64,000 nucleotides of DNA from Bifidobacterium canis (GCF_009727065.1 NZ_WNLP01000005.1:62001-126000), one strand, 5' to 3'; counted from the stretch's first letter, positions 34,969 to 44,881 are shown. A program made the numbers and translations. The notes: generated by a model from the sequence alone, not told the origin.

Positions 34969-37408
34969 AGCGGGTGAGGCCCATGCAGGAGAGCACCCAG
35001 GCGTTCTCGGAACAGATTTGCCGCCACTGCTTGTAGCGCCCGCTGATGCCACCATGCCCGGCTTCGTTTTCGATGCGGATGATCGCATCCAGCCCCGCCG
35101 ACTGCAATCTCGCCACCCACTTCAGAGGTTCGACCACCATGACGCGTGAATCGTTCATCGATGTGGTGATGAAGATCTTCGGGAACGCGGTCACTTCACG
35201 GCCGTCGGGCCAATGCGCAACTGTGGAACCGGATTCGCTCTTGCTCACCGATGGAAGCGGCGCGTTCTCGTATGGCGAATACGACTTCATGTAGCGATAC
35301 GTTGCCGCATCGTGCAGCGGATCTCCCCACTCGTCCCATTCGGTCACGGTGAGCGGCAGCGACGGATCGAGGATCGTCGTCAACGCATCGACGAATGGCA
35401 CGTCGGCTTCAATGCCTGCGAAGCGGTCAGGTGCCATGTTCGCGACGGCGCCCATCAGCAGGCCTCCTGCCGAACCGCCGTTCGCCACCGTGCGCGCGAC
35501 GTCTGCCATGCCGCAATCCTGCACTGCACGGGTCACGTCGATGAAGTCTTCGAATGTATGCTTCTTGTTGAGCCTGCGCCCCATCTCATACCACGCACGC
35601 CCCATTTCGCCGCCTCCACGCACATGCGGCACCACGTAGAGCACCCCACGGTCGAGCATGCTCAGGCGAGACACCGAGAATCCCGGGTCCGAGCTGATCT
35701 CGTACGCCCCGTAGCCGATCACGAACGTCGGCATGTTGGTGTGCGGCACATCACGCCGGTAGACGAGCGACGCCGGCACTTGCTCACCGTCGCGTGCCGT
35801 CACCCAAATGCGACGCTCCACGTAGTTGCGCGCATCGAAGTCACCGAGCACTTTGGCGCGGCGCAGCAACACGTCTTCGCCGGTGTTCGGGTCGAGTTCA
35901 CGCAGTTCACCCGGGCGCGTGTAGCTCGTCACCATGTAGCGCATGCGAGGTGCTTCATAACTCGGGTTGCCCGCCGTGCCGATCGAATAGAGTCGCGCGG
36001 CGCTTCCCGCGAATCCCTGCAGGCAATGCGGATTGATCGCTTCATCAGCATTGTTCGCATCGTGCTTCGCGCGCACGTCCCAATCGCCGTCGAGTTCGGG
36101 CACTGCGACTTCACTGAACTGCCACGGGCGATTGTTCAGGAAGTCTTGCGTCGCCTGCTTTTTCGACATGACCGCCAAATGCGTCAAACCATCTGCGCGA
36201 TACGACAACGCGACGAAATGCTTATGCAAGGCGATGCCCTCGATGGCGAGGCCGCGTGCTCCCTGCAGAATCTCCGGGTTACGCGGATCGCTGTATGGCG
36301 TACCGACCGGCAGCTGCGATGCACCCGCGATAACCGCGTCGCCGTCTTCGCTGCCATATGGCGAACCGGAAGCGATGCACACGCCGTCACCGATCGCGTA
36401 CGGCGCGGCATACTTACTCATGTCGATGACGTCGATTTCGAAATTCGGATTGTTCGCATTGTGGTAGACGATCGCTACCGGCAGATCGCCGCCATCCGCG
36501 CCAGCTCCCTCGAACGTGGCGAAACTGACGTCATATTCCAAGCCCTCATGCCGTGGAATGAACGGCGTGAACTCGCCTTCGGGGTCGCTCACCGGCAGCA
36601 TGAGCACTTCGCTCGTCGTTTTCGAACCGGTGCCGATCACCAGATGTTTCTCATCGAAGGAGACGCCGATGCCCACCCAGAACTTCTCGTCGAGTTCGCG
36701 ATACACTTCAACGTCGTCGCTCACCGGCGTACCGACTTTGTGGCGTTTGATCAGATACGGGCGCTGCGCTTCGTCGAGCAGTGTGTAGAACACGTAGCGT
36801 GCATCCGGCGTGAAGCATGCGCCGCAGATGCCGTTCAGCTCGTCGGGCAGCATTTCGCCGGTGTTGATGTTGCGGATGCGGAAATCGTAGCGTTCGTCGC
36901 CGCTGGTGTCGACGCCGAACAGCAGCCATTGGCCGTCTTTGCTGATATCCATGCCGCCGATCTGGAAGAAGTCGTGACCTTCGGCTTCCACGTTCGCGTC
37001 GATCACGACTTGCTCGCCGGGGATTTCGCCCGGCGCGTCATCGGCGTTGATCTGCGGCGACGTCCAATCGGCCGGATCGCTCACCTTCATGCGGCATTGC
37101 GTGCCGTATTGCTTGCCCTCTTGCGTGCGCGCGTAATACCAGTAGCCGTCCATGCGCGTCGGCACCGACATATCGGTTTCCTGAATATGCGATTTGAACT
37201 CGTCGAACAGCGTGTCTGTCAGCCCGTTCAACGGTGCCATGCGCGCGTCCGTGTATGCATTCTCCTCACGCACGAACTGCTGCACGTCGCTGGACTGCTT
37301 GTTACGCAGCCATTCAAAGGGGTCGATGAAAACGTCGTTATGAAACACTCGCTCGTGTGGCACTTGCTTGGCCACCGGCGGCTTCGGGAAAGATTGCGAT
37401 TTGCTCAT
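34967..37408 (-). CDS. Oligopeptidase B-type prolyl oligopeptidase (S9A)
   Basis: This 813-residue serine peptidase has a beta-propeller (about 70-520) and a C-terminal alpha/beta-hydrolase domain. The nucleophile Ser lies in NGGSAGGLLMG, preceded by YEISSDPGFSVSRLSMLDRG and VPHVRGGGEMGRAWYEMG; the His lies in IENEAGHGGISGRYKQW; the Asp is expected between them. The size and motifs match oligopeptidase B, which cleaves small peptides after basic residues in the cytoplasm, or a close relative. The start is ATG 37406-37408 (MSKSQSFPKPPVAKQVPHER). There is no signal peptide. It is a single-gene unit; array 2 follows its stop. Confidence 0.9.
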   Translation of the reverse strand: MSKSQSFPKPPVAKQVPHERVFHNDVFIDPFEWLRNKQSSDVQQFVREENAYTDARMAPLNGLTDTLFDEFKSHIQETDMSVPTRMDGYWYYARTQEGKQYGTQCRMKVSDPADWTSPQINADDAPGEIPGEQVVIDANVEAEGHDFFQIGGMDISKDGQWLLFGVDTSGDERYDFRIRNINTGEMLPDELNGICGACFTPDARYVFYTLLDEAQRPYLIKRHKVGTPVSDDVEVYRELDEKFWVGIGVSFDEKHLVIGTGSKTTSEVLMLPVSDPEGEFTPFIPRHEGLEYDVSFATFEGAGADGGDLPVAIVYHNANNPNFEIDVIDMSKYAAPYAIGDGVCIASGSPYGSEDGDAVIAGASQLPVGTPYSDPRNPEILQGARGLAIEGIALHKHFVALSYRADGLTHLAVMSKKQATQDFLNNRPWQFSEVAVPELDGDWDVRAKHDANNADEAINPHCLQGFAGSAARLYSIGTAGNPSYEAPRMRYMVTSYTRPGELRELDPNTGEDVLLRRAKVLGDFDARNYVERRIWVTARDGEQVPASLVYRRDVPHTNMPTFVIGYGAYEISSDPGFSVSRLSMLDRGVLYVVPHVRGGGEMGRAWYEMGRRLNKKHTFEDFIDVTRAVQDCGMADVARTVANGGSAGGLLMGAVANMAPDRFAGIEADVPFVDALTTILDPSLPLTVTEWDEWGDPLHDAATYRYMKSYSPYENAPLPSVSKSESGSTVAHWPDGREVTAFPKIFITTSMNDSRVMVVEPLKWVARLQSAGLDAIIRIENEAGHGGISGRYKQWRQICSENAWVLSCMGLTR

Positions 37409-37491
37409 TTGGGCGAAATTATACGCGCCCGATCGAATCGACACGACCACCTAGCTGCTGTTAAACAGCAGCACAATTCGATCGGATGCGA

Positions 37492-38951
37492 TCAGACGAA
37501 TTGCTGCAAATACGGCAGCATCGTCTTCATGATGTTCGCGCCGGTCGTGCCGGTGAACACCGGCACATCGGTCACTGGAATCGGCTGGGTCGTCGAGAAT
37601 CCCGACACCGTGCCGAAACTGCCGGATGATTCGCGCGGAGACAGCTGGCGGATGCCGATGGCGAGGATGCGCCCTGGGTAACGCTTCGCGATCTGCGCGT
37701 AGGTGGTGGGGTCTTTCTGCCCGTCGTCGCCGATCAGAATGAACTTCATGTCGGAGAAGTCTTCCATCAGCTGTTCGGCGTATTCGAGCTTGTGCTGCAC
37801 GCCGGATGGCACGAAGGTCTTTGGTCGTGGGTCGAGGTCGCGCAGCAGCAGCGCACCGTCGGGGAACCCGTAGTCGATCAGGAAGTTGCGGATCGAGCTC
37901 TCCACGTTCCACGGCGACGTCGACAGGTAGAAGAACGGAGCGCCTGGGAACATGGCCTGAATCTTGTTGAACATCACGGCCATGCCCGGCACCGAGGCGC
38001 GCTTGTGCGGGCTCAGGAACAGCATGTTGTAGGCGCCTTCCACAAGGTCGGCACCTGCGTCACCATAACCGTGTCGTCGACGTCGGAGATCACGCCCACT
38101 TTCGCCGTGCTCGGAATCGTGAACAGTTCGGCCTGCACCGGCTTGCGATGCTTGACGGTGCAGCTGAACGTGTGCACGCCGGGGTCGAGATGATGCTCGG
38201 CGAGCAGGTCGAGGTAGCCGGACGAATCGGAGACGGAATAGTCCATCGTCACCGTTTTCGTCGGATCCATGCGGTCATAGACTTCCATCGTGCCGACCTG
38301 CACCGTTTTGAGTGCCACGCCGTCGATGTCGATGCGCACCGGCTCGCCCGGCGACGGCACTTCGAGCATGGCGTGGATGCCGCGCATAGGCGTGTGGGGC
38401 TTCGCATGCTCGGGCGCATAGATAGTGCGGCACACCAGTCGCGAATACTCCTGCGTGCCATAGCCCACATATGGTTTCACCGATGGATACCAGTTGAGCT
38501 GCTTGGCCATCACCGTCGACATCTTGATCCAGATGCCGAATACGAACGTGATCGATTTGCGCAGCACGCGTTTGATCGAACTGATCAGACGCGGATTGCG
38601 TGTCAGCGAGCGAATCGAGCGCGGCTGCGCGTTCGAGGCCGACAGCGATCCCAACGGCACTGCGACCGTGGGCATGTCGTCGCTCGACGTCGCCGCCGAC
38701 GTGGTGCGCAATGCGACGGCCGGCGCGTGCCACGTTTGCTCCGGCGCCTCTTCGATTTCGCTGTCGGCGGCTCCGGCGACCACGCGCGGCTCGATCTGCT
38801 GCTCCTGCTGCTCCACCGCCAGATCGGATTGCGGCGCGAGTTCGCTCTCGCCCGCTCGCTTCGCTTGCTCGCGTTCCACCTGCGCCAACGCGTTCTCGAG
38901 GATACGCTTGGTGTTCTTCAGCTCGCGTTCCGACCTGTCTCGATATGGCAT
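37492..38951 (-). CDS. App1-like phosphatase (DUF2183), frameshifted near 38046
   Basis: The N-terminal frame (MPYRDRSERELKNTKRILEN onward) has a Ser/Ala-rich linker, then a beta-rich region ending GVISDVDDTVMVTQVPTL. The second frame carries the rest of the App1 catalytic domain (LSTSPWNVESSIRNFLIDYG, KFILIGDDGQKDPTTYAQIA). DVDDT is the nucleophile motif and GDDGQKD the HAD-type Asp motif; App1 proteins are phosphatidate phosphatase-like. Restoring one base near 38046 (GG to GGG on the plus strand) joins PTLVEGAYNMLFL and gives 486 residues. The substrate is unknown. The break is again a single missing base. Confidence 0.8.
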
Positions 38952-39024
38952 GCCGTCTCTCCCACGCTCTCTCTGATCAGTGATCAGTGATTCTGTGATC
39001 TATGATTCCGTGATCTATTATTCG

Positions 39025-39432
39025 CTACTTCTGTTGTGCGATGAACTGCGAATATTCGTGCGCTGTGAGCATATCTGGCTCGTCATCGTCGAGTTCGATT
39101 TTGACGATCCACCCTTCGCCATATGGGTCGTCGTTGATGACCGCGCCATCATCTTCGGTTTCGGTGTTCACATAGCGCACCACACCGGCGACGGGGCTGA
39201 TCATCGGCTCGACCGCTTTCGCGGACTCGATCTGCACGATTTCGTCGCCCGCTTCGACGCGGGTGCCGACTTCCGGCAGATCTACGAACACGATGTTGCC
39301 CATCTTATTCGCCGCGAATTCGGTGATGCCCAACGTAGCCGGAGTCACCGAGTCGTCGAGCCACACATGGTCATGCGAATACTGCAGAAAATCAGGCACA
39401 TCGAGCTGTGCATTCTGTTGCGAGTCCGCCAT
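39025..39432 (-). CDS. gcvH: GcvH-like lipoyl carrier protein
   Basis: This 135-residue protein is a lipoyl carrier: HDHVWLDDSVTPATLGITEFAA, then VFVDLPEVGTRVEAGDEIV, and the lipoylation Lys in IESAKAVEPMISPVAGVV. The start is ATG 39430-39432 with GGAGG six bases upstream. No GcvT, GcvP or other glycine-cleavage gene is in the window. The lipoate ligase at 31-32 kb may load it. In several bacteria orphan GcvH proteins serve as general lipoyl shuttles, which is only inference here. It follows NudC on the same strand. Confidence 0.93.
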   Translation of the reverse strand: MADSQQNAQLDVPDFLQYSHDHVWLDDSVTPATLGITEFAANKMGNIVFVDLPEVGTRVEAGDEIVQIESAKAVEPMISPVAGVVRYVNTETEDDGAVINDDPYGEGWIVKIELDDDEPDMLTAHEYSQFIAQQK

Positions 39433-39473
39433 AGTATCCTCCAAAAATTATTCGTGGTATTCGTCACTTCAGA

Positions 39474-40574
39474 TCAATCGATCTGACGCCCGTACCATTC
39501 CTCGATCATAACGCGCGCGATTGTCGCTTTGCCCGGCACTTCGATTTCGCCGGTGACCATCAGGTCGGTGAATTCGTCGCGCGTCACCCACCGTGCCGCG
39601 TTCACTTCGTCGCCGTCCACGTGAATGTTGTTGCTCAACGCCTGCGCTTTGAAGCCCATCATCAGCGAGAACGGGAACGGCCACGGCTGCGAGCCCAAGT
39701 ATTTCACTTCGCCGATGCGAATGCCCGTCTCTTCCTCGGTTTCTCTGCGGCACGCGTGTTCGAGGTTCTCGCCCGCCTCCACAAAACCGGCTGAGATGGA
39801 GAACAGGTTGCCTTTCCATGTGCGGTTGTGCTGCAACAGCAGGCGGTCTTTCGAATCGACGACCGTGCAGATGATCGCCGGTTCCACGCGCGGGAACAGA
39901 ATGCGATTATTGTCGCCGCCGTTCGTGCAACGCTGCGCCCAGCCCGACATCGCGGTTTCGGTCGGGTATCCGCACGATGGGCAATGATGCTGGGAGTTCT
40001 GCCAGTTGGCGAGCGAGAGCATCGTGACCGCCTGGCCGACTTCGCGTGAGCTGGCATGCGGTGCGAAGGCGCGCAGATCAACCCAGTCGAATCGCGTGAT
40101 GGCCTGCTCGAGCACGCTCGATTCCTGTGAGGACTCGCGCGAATCGAGATCATCTTCGAACGCCGCATCTACCGTGCCGCCTGATTGTTGCGCGCGTTCC
40201 ATCGCCGAGCTCATCTGCGGGCCTTCGGGCAGTGCGCTCAAGTCGATGGCGACCGCGTGCTCGTCGTGTGCGCCACGGTAGCAACCCAGATACATGGCGA
40301 TGACGCCTTTCGGCGCAGAACGCAGCGCGCGAGCCGCATACGAGCCCGGCAACGCAGCCAAACGCATGCGCGAGTTCGACAATTGCAGCAGATTGTGCTG
40401 GCCGAACGGCACCGCTACCCTACCGTTGCGGCACAGCAGCACGCGTGTGGACGGCAGTTGCAACGTCTGCTCGATGAGCTGAGGATCGTCTCGACGATCC
40501 ACCTGATAGTCGATGTCTCCCTGCACAAGCGGCAGATATGGCAATGCTTGGGTCAAGGCAAGTGGTGCGAACAT
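39474..40574 (-). CDS. nudC: NADH pyrophosphatase / RNA NAD-decapping hydrolase
   Basis: A Nudix hydrolase of about 366 residues that splits NAD(H) and can remove NAD caps from RNA. The zinc ribbon HHCPSCGYPTETAMSGWAQRC (about 205-225) is followed by the Nudix box GFVEAGENLEHACRRETEEE and the NudC-specific SQPWPFPFSLMMGF. An N-terminal region of about 180 residues contains a long Ser/Glu-rich insert. ATG 40572-40574 has AAGGAG upstream, overlapping the end of the hydrolase gene, so the two are translationally coupled. Confidence 0.93.
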   Translation of the reverse strand: MFAPLALTQALPYLPLVQGDIDYQVDRRDDPQLIEQTLQLPSTRVLLCRNGRVAVPFGQHNLLQLSNSRMRLAALPGSYAARALRSAPKGVIAMYLGCYRGAHDEHAVAIDLSALPEGPQMSSAMERAQQSGGTVDAAFEDDLDSRESSQESSVLEQAITRFDWVDLRAFAPHASSREVGQAVTMLSLANWQNSQHHCPSCGYPTETAMSGWAQRCTNGGDNNRILFPRVEPAIICTVVDSKDRLLLQHNRTWKGNLFSISAGFVEAGENLEHACRRETEEETGIRIGEVKYLGSQPWPFPFSLMMGFKAQALSNNIHVDGDEVNAARWVTRDEFTDLMVTGEIEVPGKATIARVMIEEWYGRQID

Positions 40575-40576
40575 CG

Positions 40577-41487
40577 TCACTCCTTCGCAATCACATCGGC
40601 GGTGGCGGCGCTCGGGTCGGCTGCGGCTGCAGCCGGTACGCGGGCGACGAGATCATGCAGTGCGCGGGCCACCGTTTCGGGGTGCTCCCATGCGCTGAAA
40701 TGACCGCAATTCTCGATTTGCGTCATCACCACGGTCGTATTCGTCATCTGCTCGGCGAGCGGTCTCATCACCGCCGGCGAGCTCGACGGATCTTCCTCAC
40801 CGCAGATCACAGCCGCAGGAGCGGTGATCTTGGCGAATTGATCGTTTAAATCGGGGCGCGCGGCCGCCATGTGCTCACGCCATGCGATGCCGTTCGGTTG
40901 CTGTTCGCGAATCCACTCGCTGAACTGGTTGATGTAGGCGTCTGATTTCTTGATGCTCGAATCGCCCTCATGCACATCGACGAAGAACATCACAGGATCA
41001 CAGGTCTGCTTCTTCACGCATTCCTCGGCAATGGCGATGCGTGAAGCGTGCGCCTTGGCGGAATCGGCGTCACCCTTCGTGTCGAGCAGCGCCAAGCCAG
41101 CCACCGTTTCGGGGTGGCGGCGCTGAATGTCAAGCGCCACGTAACCGCCCATCGACAGCCCAGCCCAGATCGCCTGACTGTAACCAGCATCTTGAACAAG
41201 CTGCACATAAGCGTCGGCGATCAAATCCAAACCGTCAGGCAGCGAGCCGTCGGCGTTCTCGCGGCCACTGCGTGCGGCGTCGGGCACAGGGCTCTGCCCA
41301 GCACCCGGCATGTCGGCGCCCAAATCGGGTATTGCACCAACTCCTGTGCGTCACTGAGCTCCATAAGCACCATTGCGCAACGCTGCCACATGCGCGAATC
41401 CACGGGAAAACCATGAATGAGCACCAGCGGAATCCCCTGCCCCTCGCGCAGCACGTGGTTCGCAATAATCGGCAAATCAGCCGTCAT
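40577..41487 (-). CDS. Alpha/beta-hydrolase, frameshifted near 41327
   Basis: The fold is clear: PLVLIHGFPVDSRMWQR (oxyanion loop), then after the break ADMPGAGQSPVPDA, the nucleophile elbow GLSMGGYVALDIQRRHPE, and VICGEEDPSSS with the Asp and NCGHFSAWEHPE with the His. The frame breaks after QELVQYP; one more base in the GGG run at 41327-41329 gives QYPDLGADMPGAGQS and about 303 residues. The start is ATG 41485-41487, after an AGAGGAAG site. The family is broad (esterases, haloalkane dehalogenase-like and others), so the substrate is unknown. It precedes nudC. Confidence 0.85.
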
Positions 41488-41541
41488 ACTTTCTCTTCCT
41501 CTCCCCTGCACAATCAATCACAGAAATTCAGTCGAAATCAA

Positions 41542-42168
41542 TCACAGATTCATCCACGCCAGCGCCTGCCGCACAATCGTGTCGTGCCCGTCGTTCATCT
41601 GCGCCAAGAACTCGTTCAGCTTGTCGCCGTGCGTATCAACCCACTCCACGTCGAGCGTCTCATCCTGCGGCTTGCAATCACCGGCGATCGCGATCACATA
41701 GCACAGTGCAATCGCATGCTGGCGCGAATCGTAATACGGCGAAACCCCGGGAGTCGGGAAGAACTCGGCAACGGTGAACGGCGTCAGCGTCTGCGGCAGC
41801 ACCGGCAGCGCGAGCTCGCCGAGATCGCGCGAAATATTGCGGGCGATCGCCTCACGAATCGACTCGTGGTAGAGCACGCGGCCGGCGACCAGCGCGCGCT
41901 CGACGATCGACTGGTCGTTCGCCACGCGCAGCAGCGAACCGATCTGCGTCACGCGCCCGAAGTCATCGACACGCACCGGCACTATCTCCACATACGGAAT
42001 CGGCACAAGCCCGCGCAAACGCTGTATTTCATCGGCGTCAAGCCAGCCGGGAGGATTGTTCCCCGTGCCACGCGTGATGTCTTCGGGCGTGATGTGGTCG
42101 AACTCGCCACGTGAACGCCCCGCATCGAAATCGTCGTCATCGGGCACTTCATCATTCAAGACTCGCAT
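41542..42168 (-). CDS. DUF4916 family protein (Nudix-like)
   Basis: This 208-residue protein matches the actinobacterial DUF4916 family: WLDADEIQRLRGLVPIPYVE, VPVRVDDFGRVTQIGSLLR, ALVAGRVLYHESIREAIARN, LPQTLTPFTVAEFFPTPG and DSRQHAIALCYVIAIAGDC. The fold is thought to be related to Nudix hydrolases, but the Nudix Glu motif is weak. An N-terminal acidic leader of about 35 residues precedes the domain. It is transcribed with the hydrolase and nudC, 55 bp upstream. The function is unknown. Confidence 0.85.
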   Translation of the reverse strand: MRVLNDEVPDDDDFDAGRSRGEFDHITPEDITRGTGNNPPGWLDADEIQRLRGLVPIPYVEIVPVRVDDFGRVTQIGSLLRVANDQSIVERALVAGRVLYHESIREAIARNISRDLGELALPVLPQTLTPFTVAEFFPTPGVSPYYDSRQHAIALCYVIAIAGDCKPQDETLDVEWVDTHGDKLNEFLAQMNDGHDTIVRQALAWMNL

Positions 42169-42368
42169 ATAAGTATTATGTCTCGCCTTGCCAACGAATA
42201 CTCACCGCGCGTTGCCCTGCGCGCAACACAGCACGCGCGCCGAAGAGCGGAAAGTTACACCGCAAGCGTATTCGCACAATATGCGGAACAAAACAGCGAA
42301 CTTCGTGTTGTATGTCAGTAGGACGCGCTGACCCGAGTCCACATTTCCCCGGACGTAAGGAGCACAAT

Positions 42369-42764
42369 ATGGCAGTTCAAGAAATGACTTCCGCGGATTT
42401 CGAGCAAGCAGTCACCGGCAACGAGCTGGCACTGTTCGATTTCTACGCAACATGGTGCGGCCCGTGCAAGGCATTCGGCCCGATTTTCGACAAGGCATCT
42501 GACGCGAATCCCGACATGTTCTTCGGCAGAATCGACATCGACAAGAACCAGGATCTCGCGAACGCCGCGAACATCCAGGCGGTGCCGACGCTGATGATCG
42601 TGAAGAAAGGCCACGTGATCTATCAGGAAGCCGGCGCTCTGCGCGCGGCTGACTTGGACGATCTCATCTCGCAGGCGAAGGCGCTCGACGTTGACGCGGC
42701 GCTCGCCGAAGCCAAGGCAGACGGTGCTGATCAGAACGAATTGCTCGAAGAACAGGAACAATAA
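42369..42764 (+). CDS. trxA: Thioredoxin
   Basis: This 131-residue thioredoxin has the active-site WCGPC in FDFYATWCGPCKAFGPI and the cis-Pro in QAVPTLMIVKKGHVIYQEAG. The C-terminal 30 residues form an extra acidic helical tail (ADGADQNELLEEQEQ), longer than E. coli thioredoxin. The start is ATG 42369 behind AAGGAGCACA. It reduces protein disulfides in the cytoplasm. A strong hairpin terminator follows. Confidence 0.95.
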   Translation: MAVQEMTSADFEQAVTGNELALFDFYATWCGPCKAFGPIFDKASDANPDMFFGRIDIDKNQDLANAANIQAVPTLMIVKKGHVIYQEAGALRAADLDDLISQAKALDVDAALAEAKADGADQNELLEEQEQ

Positions 42765-42794
42765 TTAAGTAATACTTCTCTCCTCCATGAATAC

Positions 42795-42830
42795 GAGGCG
42801 CATGCTACGGCATGCGCCTCTTTTGTTTTC
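42795..42830 (+). terminator. Thioredoxin terminator
   Basis: A perfect 11-bp stem (42795-42805 / 42810-42820) with a TACG loop is followed by TTTTGTTTTC. It is a classic rho-independent terminator. Confidence 0.9.
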
Positions 42831-43106
42831 TTTTCGCGAAAATATTGAAATATATGCCAACACGAACGGCACATGCGCGTCAATAGGCGCGCTGGTATGC
42901 GCCTTTCTGCGCCAATAGATGAATGTGTGGACGTGGTGACACATTCACGGTTCCTGTGGCAAAACAGCCGCAACCGGCGTATACTTGCGAACAGTATGTG
43001 TTGAAGACGCCCGGTCTGGCACACCGCACACATACCACGCTATGTTTTGTCTAGGTAGTTTGAGTAGCGAAGGCATCAGCATTATCCGCGAATACTTAGG
43101 AGAAGA
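42831..43106. other. Upstream region of the G5-domain gene
   Basis: This non-coding stretch should carry the promoter of the cell-wall hydrolase gene. I saw no riboswitch fold I could name. A GTGACACATTCAC near 42940 is a near-miss to a Crp/GlxR site (spacer one base short). Confidence 0.35.
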
Positions 43107-44135
43107 ATGGCACACCATAGCAAGCACACCGCACCTACGCTGCGCTCGTTGAGCAAGCGCCAGTGGATTCGCATCTCCGCTGCCATCGCGTCGGTGAGTC
43201 TTGTAGTGGCCGGAGTCGTTGCGACCCGCAGTATCTACTCATCTCAAACTCAGGCCGGGCCAACGGCGACTTCGACCGCATATTCCATCACCGACGAACA
43301 CGCAGCCTCCCGTGGCAATGCGCGTGAAGCGTTGAACGACTCCAACACGTCGTATGTCAACGTGAAGATCAACGGTGAGTCGCGCGTCGTGCTTGGCCAG
43401 GATTTCACCAACGTGAAGTCTGTGCTCGACGCCGGCGACATCACGCTCGAACCGGGCGACGAAGTGTCTCCGTCGCTCACCAGCAAGGTCACCGAATCCA
43501 CGACGATCACGATCACTCGCAAGGGTGCGAAGGTTGAGACTGAAGAGTCGAAGATTCCATTCAACACCGTGAAGAAAGAGGATCCTTCACTGCCAAAGGG
43601 CACTGAGAAGGTGCAGACCGAAGGACAGGAAGGCATTCTCGAGAAGACGAATCTCGTCACTCGTTCTGGCGACAAGGTGATCTCGTCGAACACGTTCGCC
43701 TCTTATGTGAAGAAGGCGCCTGTTGAAAAGGTGATCCTCGTCGGCACTGGCTCCACCGAGTCGAGCTCGTCCAGCAGCTCGAGCTCCTCCAGCTCATCTT
43801 CCGCCGCTTCCAGCATCGGCACCACGACTCCTGTCGGCGACATGCAGCAGTGGGCGCACGACTACCTGCTTTCGAATGGCTACAGCGAGGCGGACTTCAC
43901 CGCCACCGTCTACATCATCAGCCACGAGTCCGGCTGGAATGTGAGCGCCACGAACCCGAGCTCCGGTGCATACGGCCTTCCACAGGCTCTGCCGGGCAAC
44001 AAGATGTCTTCGCACGGCTCCGACTGGCAGTCGAATTACCAGACGCAGCTCAAGTGGTTCTGGGACTACTGCAAGGGCCGCTACGGTTCGATTCAGGGTG
44101 CATACAGCTACTGGCTGGCAAATCACTGCTACTGA
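43107..44135 (+). CDS. Secreted G5-domain cell-wall hydrolase (lysozyme-like)
   Basis: This 342-residue secreted or membrane-anchored protein begins with a Lys/His/Arg leader and one membrane segment (about 22-42). A ubiquitin-like module (about 80-140, VKINGESRVVLGQDF) and a G5 domain (about 140-212) follow, then a run of about 15 Ser (about 217-231). The C-terminal domain (about 245-342) is a lysozyme-like/aggregation-promoting-factor fold: YIISHESGWNVSATNPSSGA, YGLPQALPG, WFWDYCKGRYGS. G5 domains bind peptidoglycan. Similar proteins act in wall remodelling and resuscitation. The start is ATG 43107 behind AGGAGAAGA. Confidence 0.88.
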   Translation: MAHHSKHTAPTLRSLSKRQWIRISAAIASVSLVVAGVVATRSIYSSQTQAGPTATSTAYSITDEHAASRGNAREALNDSNTSYVNVKINGESRVVLGQDFTNVKSVLDAGDITLEPGDEVSPSLTSKVTESTTITITRKGAKVETEESKIPFNTVKKEDPSLPKGTEKVQTEGQEGILEKTNLVTRSGDKVISSNTFASYVKKAPVEKVILVGTGSTESSSSSSSSSSSSSSAASSIGTTTPVGDMQQWAHDYLLSNGYSEADFTATVYIISHESGWNVSATNPSSGAYGLPQALPGNKMSSHGSDWQSNYQTQLKWFWDYCKGRYGSIQGAYSYWLANHCY

Positions 44136-44160
44136 TCTCTGCTAGCAGATAATCACTCTG

Positions 44161-44192
44161 ATTGGGGAGTCATCCACTGTGGTGACTCCCCA
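44161..44192 (+). terminator. Terminator of the G5-domain gene
   Basis: A 12-bp stem (44161-44172 / 44181-44192) is followed by a short T-rich stretch and sits 25 bp after the stop codon. Confidence 0.8.
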
Positions 44193-44260
44193 ATTTCGTA
44201 TATGCCACCAAAATTTGAGTTATGCGAGCAACAATATTTCATTCTTCTGAACAAAATAAA

Positions 44261-44285
44261 TGGGGTGTGACATAATCACACCCCA
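44261..44285 (-). terminator. Terminator of the small unknown gene
   Basis: A perfect 10-bp stem (44261-44270 / 44276-44285) with loop CATAA is followed on the minus strand by TTTATTTTG, 39 bp past the stop at 44325. Confidence 0.85.
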
Positions 44286-44324
44286 ATATCTGCAAGCACT
44301 GAGTCGTTGCGCGTTACCTGCGTT

Positions 44325-44771
44325 TCAGTCGTTGGAAGCGGCCTTCTGACCCTTCTTGCGACCGCGCTTCTTCATCACGCCCTGCTCGGCAGTACCCAAG
44401 TTGAACACCAGCATATTGTCGCTGGCAATCCACGTACCCTTGAGCTGAGCGTAGGCTTCCTGATCGTCAGCGACTTCCGGGAAATCAAAATAAGGTTCCA
44501 TGGCATCGAGCACGAACTGCATGCTCAACGTGACCGATGCGGTGGTCTTACCCGGCACGAAGAACGGGATGGCGTTCGGATTGCTTTCCTCGCAAGGCTT
44601 GAACGCGAACTGCTTGCTGCTTGGGTTGATGAGGAATTCAATGAATTCCGGACGGCCGAGCTCCAGCACCGCGTTCTTGTTGAGACGCACATATTTGCGC
44701 GTGACGGTGAGAACGGAACGGCCAGAGGCGGTGTTTGGGCTAACGACTTCGAATCCCTGAAGAGACGACAT
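44325..44771 (-). CDS. Hypothetical protein with basic C-terminal tail
   Basis: A 148-residue cytoplasmic protein of a kind I do not recognise. It begins MSSLQGFEVVSPNTASGRS, has a beta-rich middle (LTVTRKYVRLNKNAVLELG, FIEFLINPSSKQFAF) and ends in a Lys/Arg-rich tail (MKKRGRKKGQKAA) that could contact nucleic acid. The start is ATG 44769-44771 behind AAGGAAG; a TTG two codons earlier is in frame. It is a monocistronic unit between two good terminators. Confidence 0.75.
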   Translation of the reverse strand: MSSLQGFEVVSPNTASGRSVLTVTRKYVRLNKNAVLELGRPEFIEFLINPSSKQFAFKPCEESNPNAIPFFVPGKTTASVTLSMQFVLDAMEPYFDFPEVADDQEAYAQLKGTWIASDNMLVFNLGTAEQGVMKKRGRKKGQKAASND

Positions 44772-44853
44772 ATACAAACTTCCTTACGTCGACAAGCGGG
44801 CATTTATTTTCTTTACTTACTAAATCAACAAAATTTAGCTACTTGTATAACAT

Positions 44854-44881
44854 AACATAATGTGCGAATTATTCTACACAA
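44854..44881 (-). promoter_or_regulatory. Candidate promoter of the small unknown gene
   Basis: On the minus strand TTGTGT (44876-44881) and TATGTT (44854-44859) are separated by 16 nt, in a markedly AT-rich stretch (44800-44980), about 85 nt before the start. It rests on hexamer match only. Confidence 0.35.

Noticed and set aside
42930-42955. Crp/GlxR site before the G5-domain gene
   Set aside because: GTGA and TCAC are five, not six, bases apart.
44261-44285. Crp/GlxR operator (TGTGA-TCACA)
   Set aside because: The spacer is one base short and the element is a terminator stem with T-tract.
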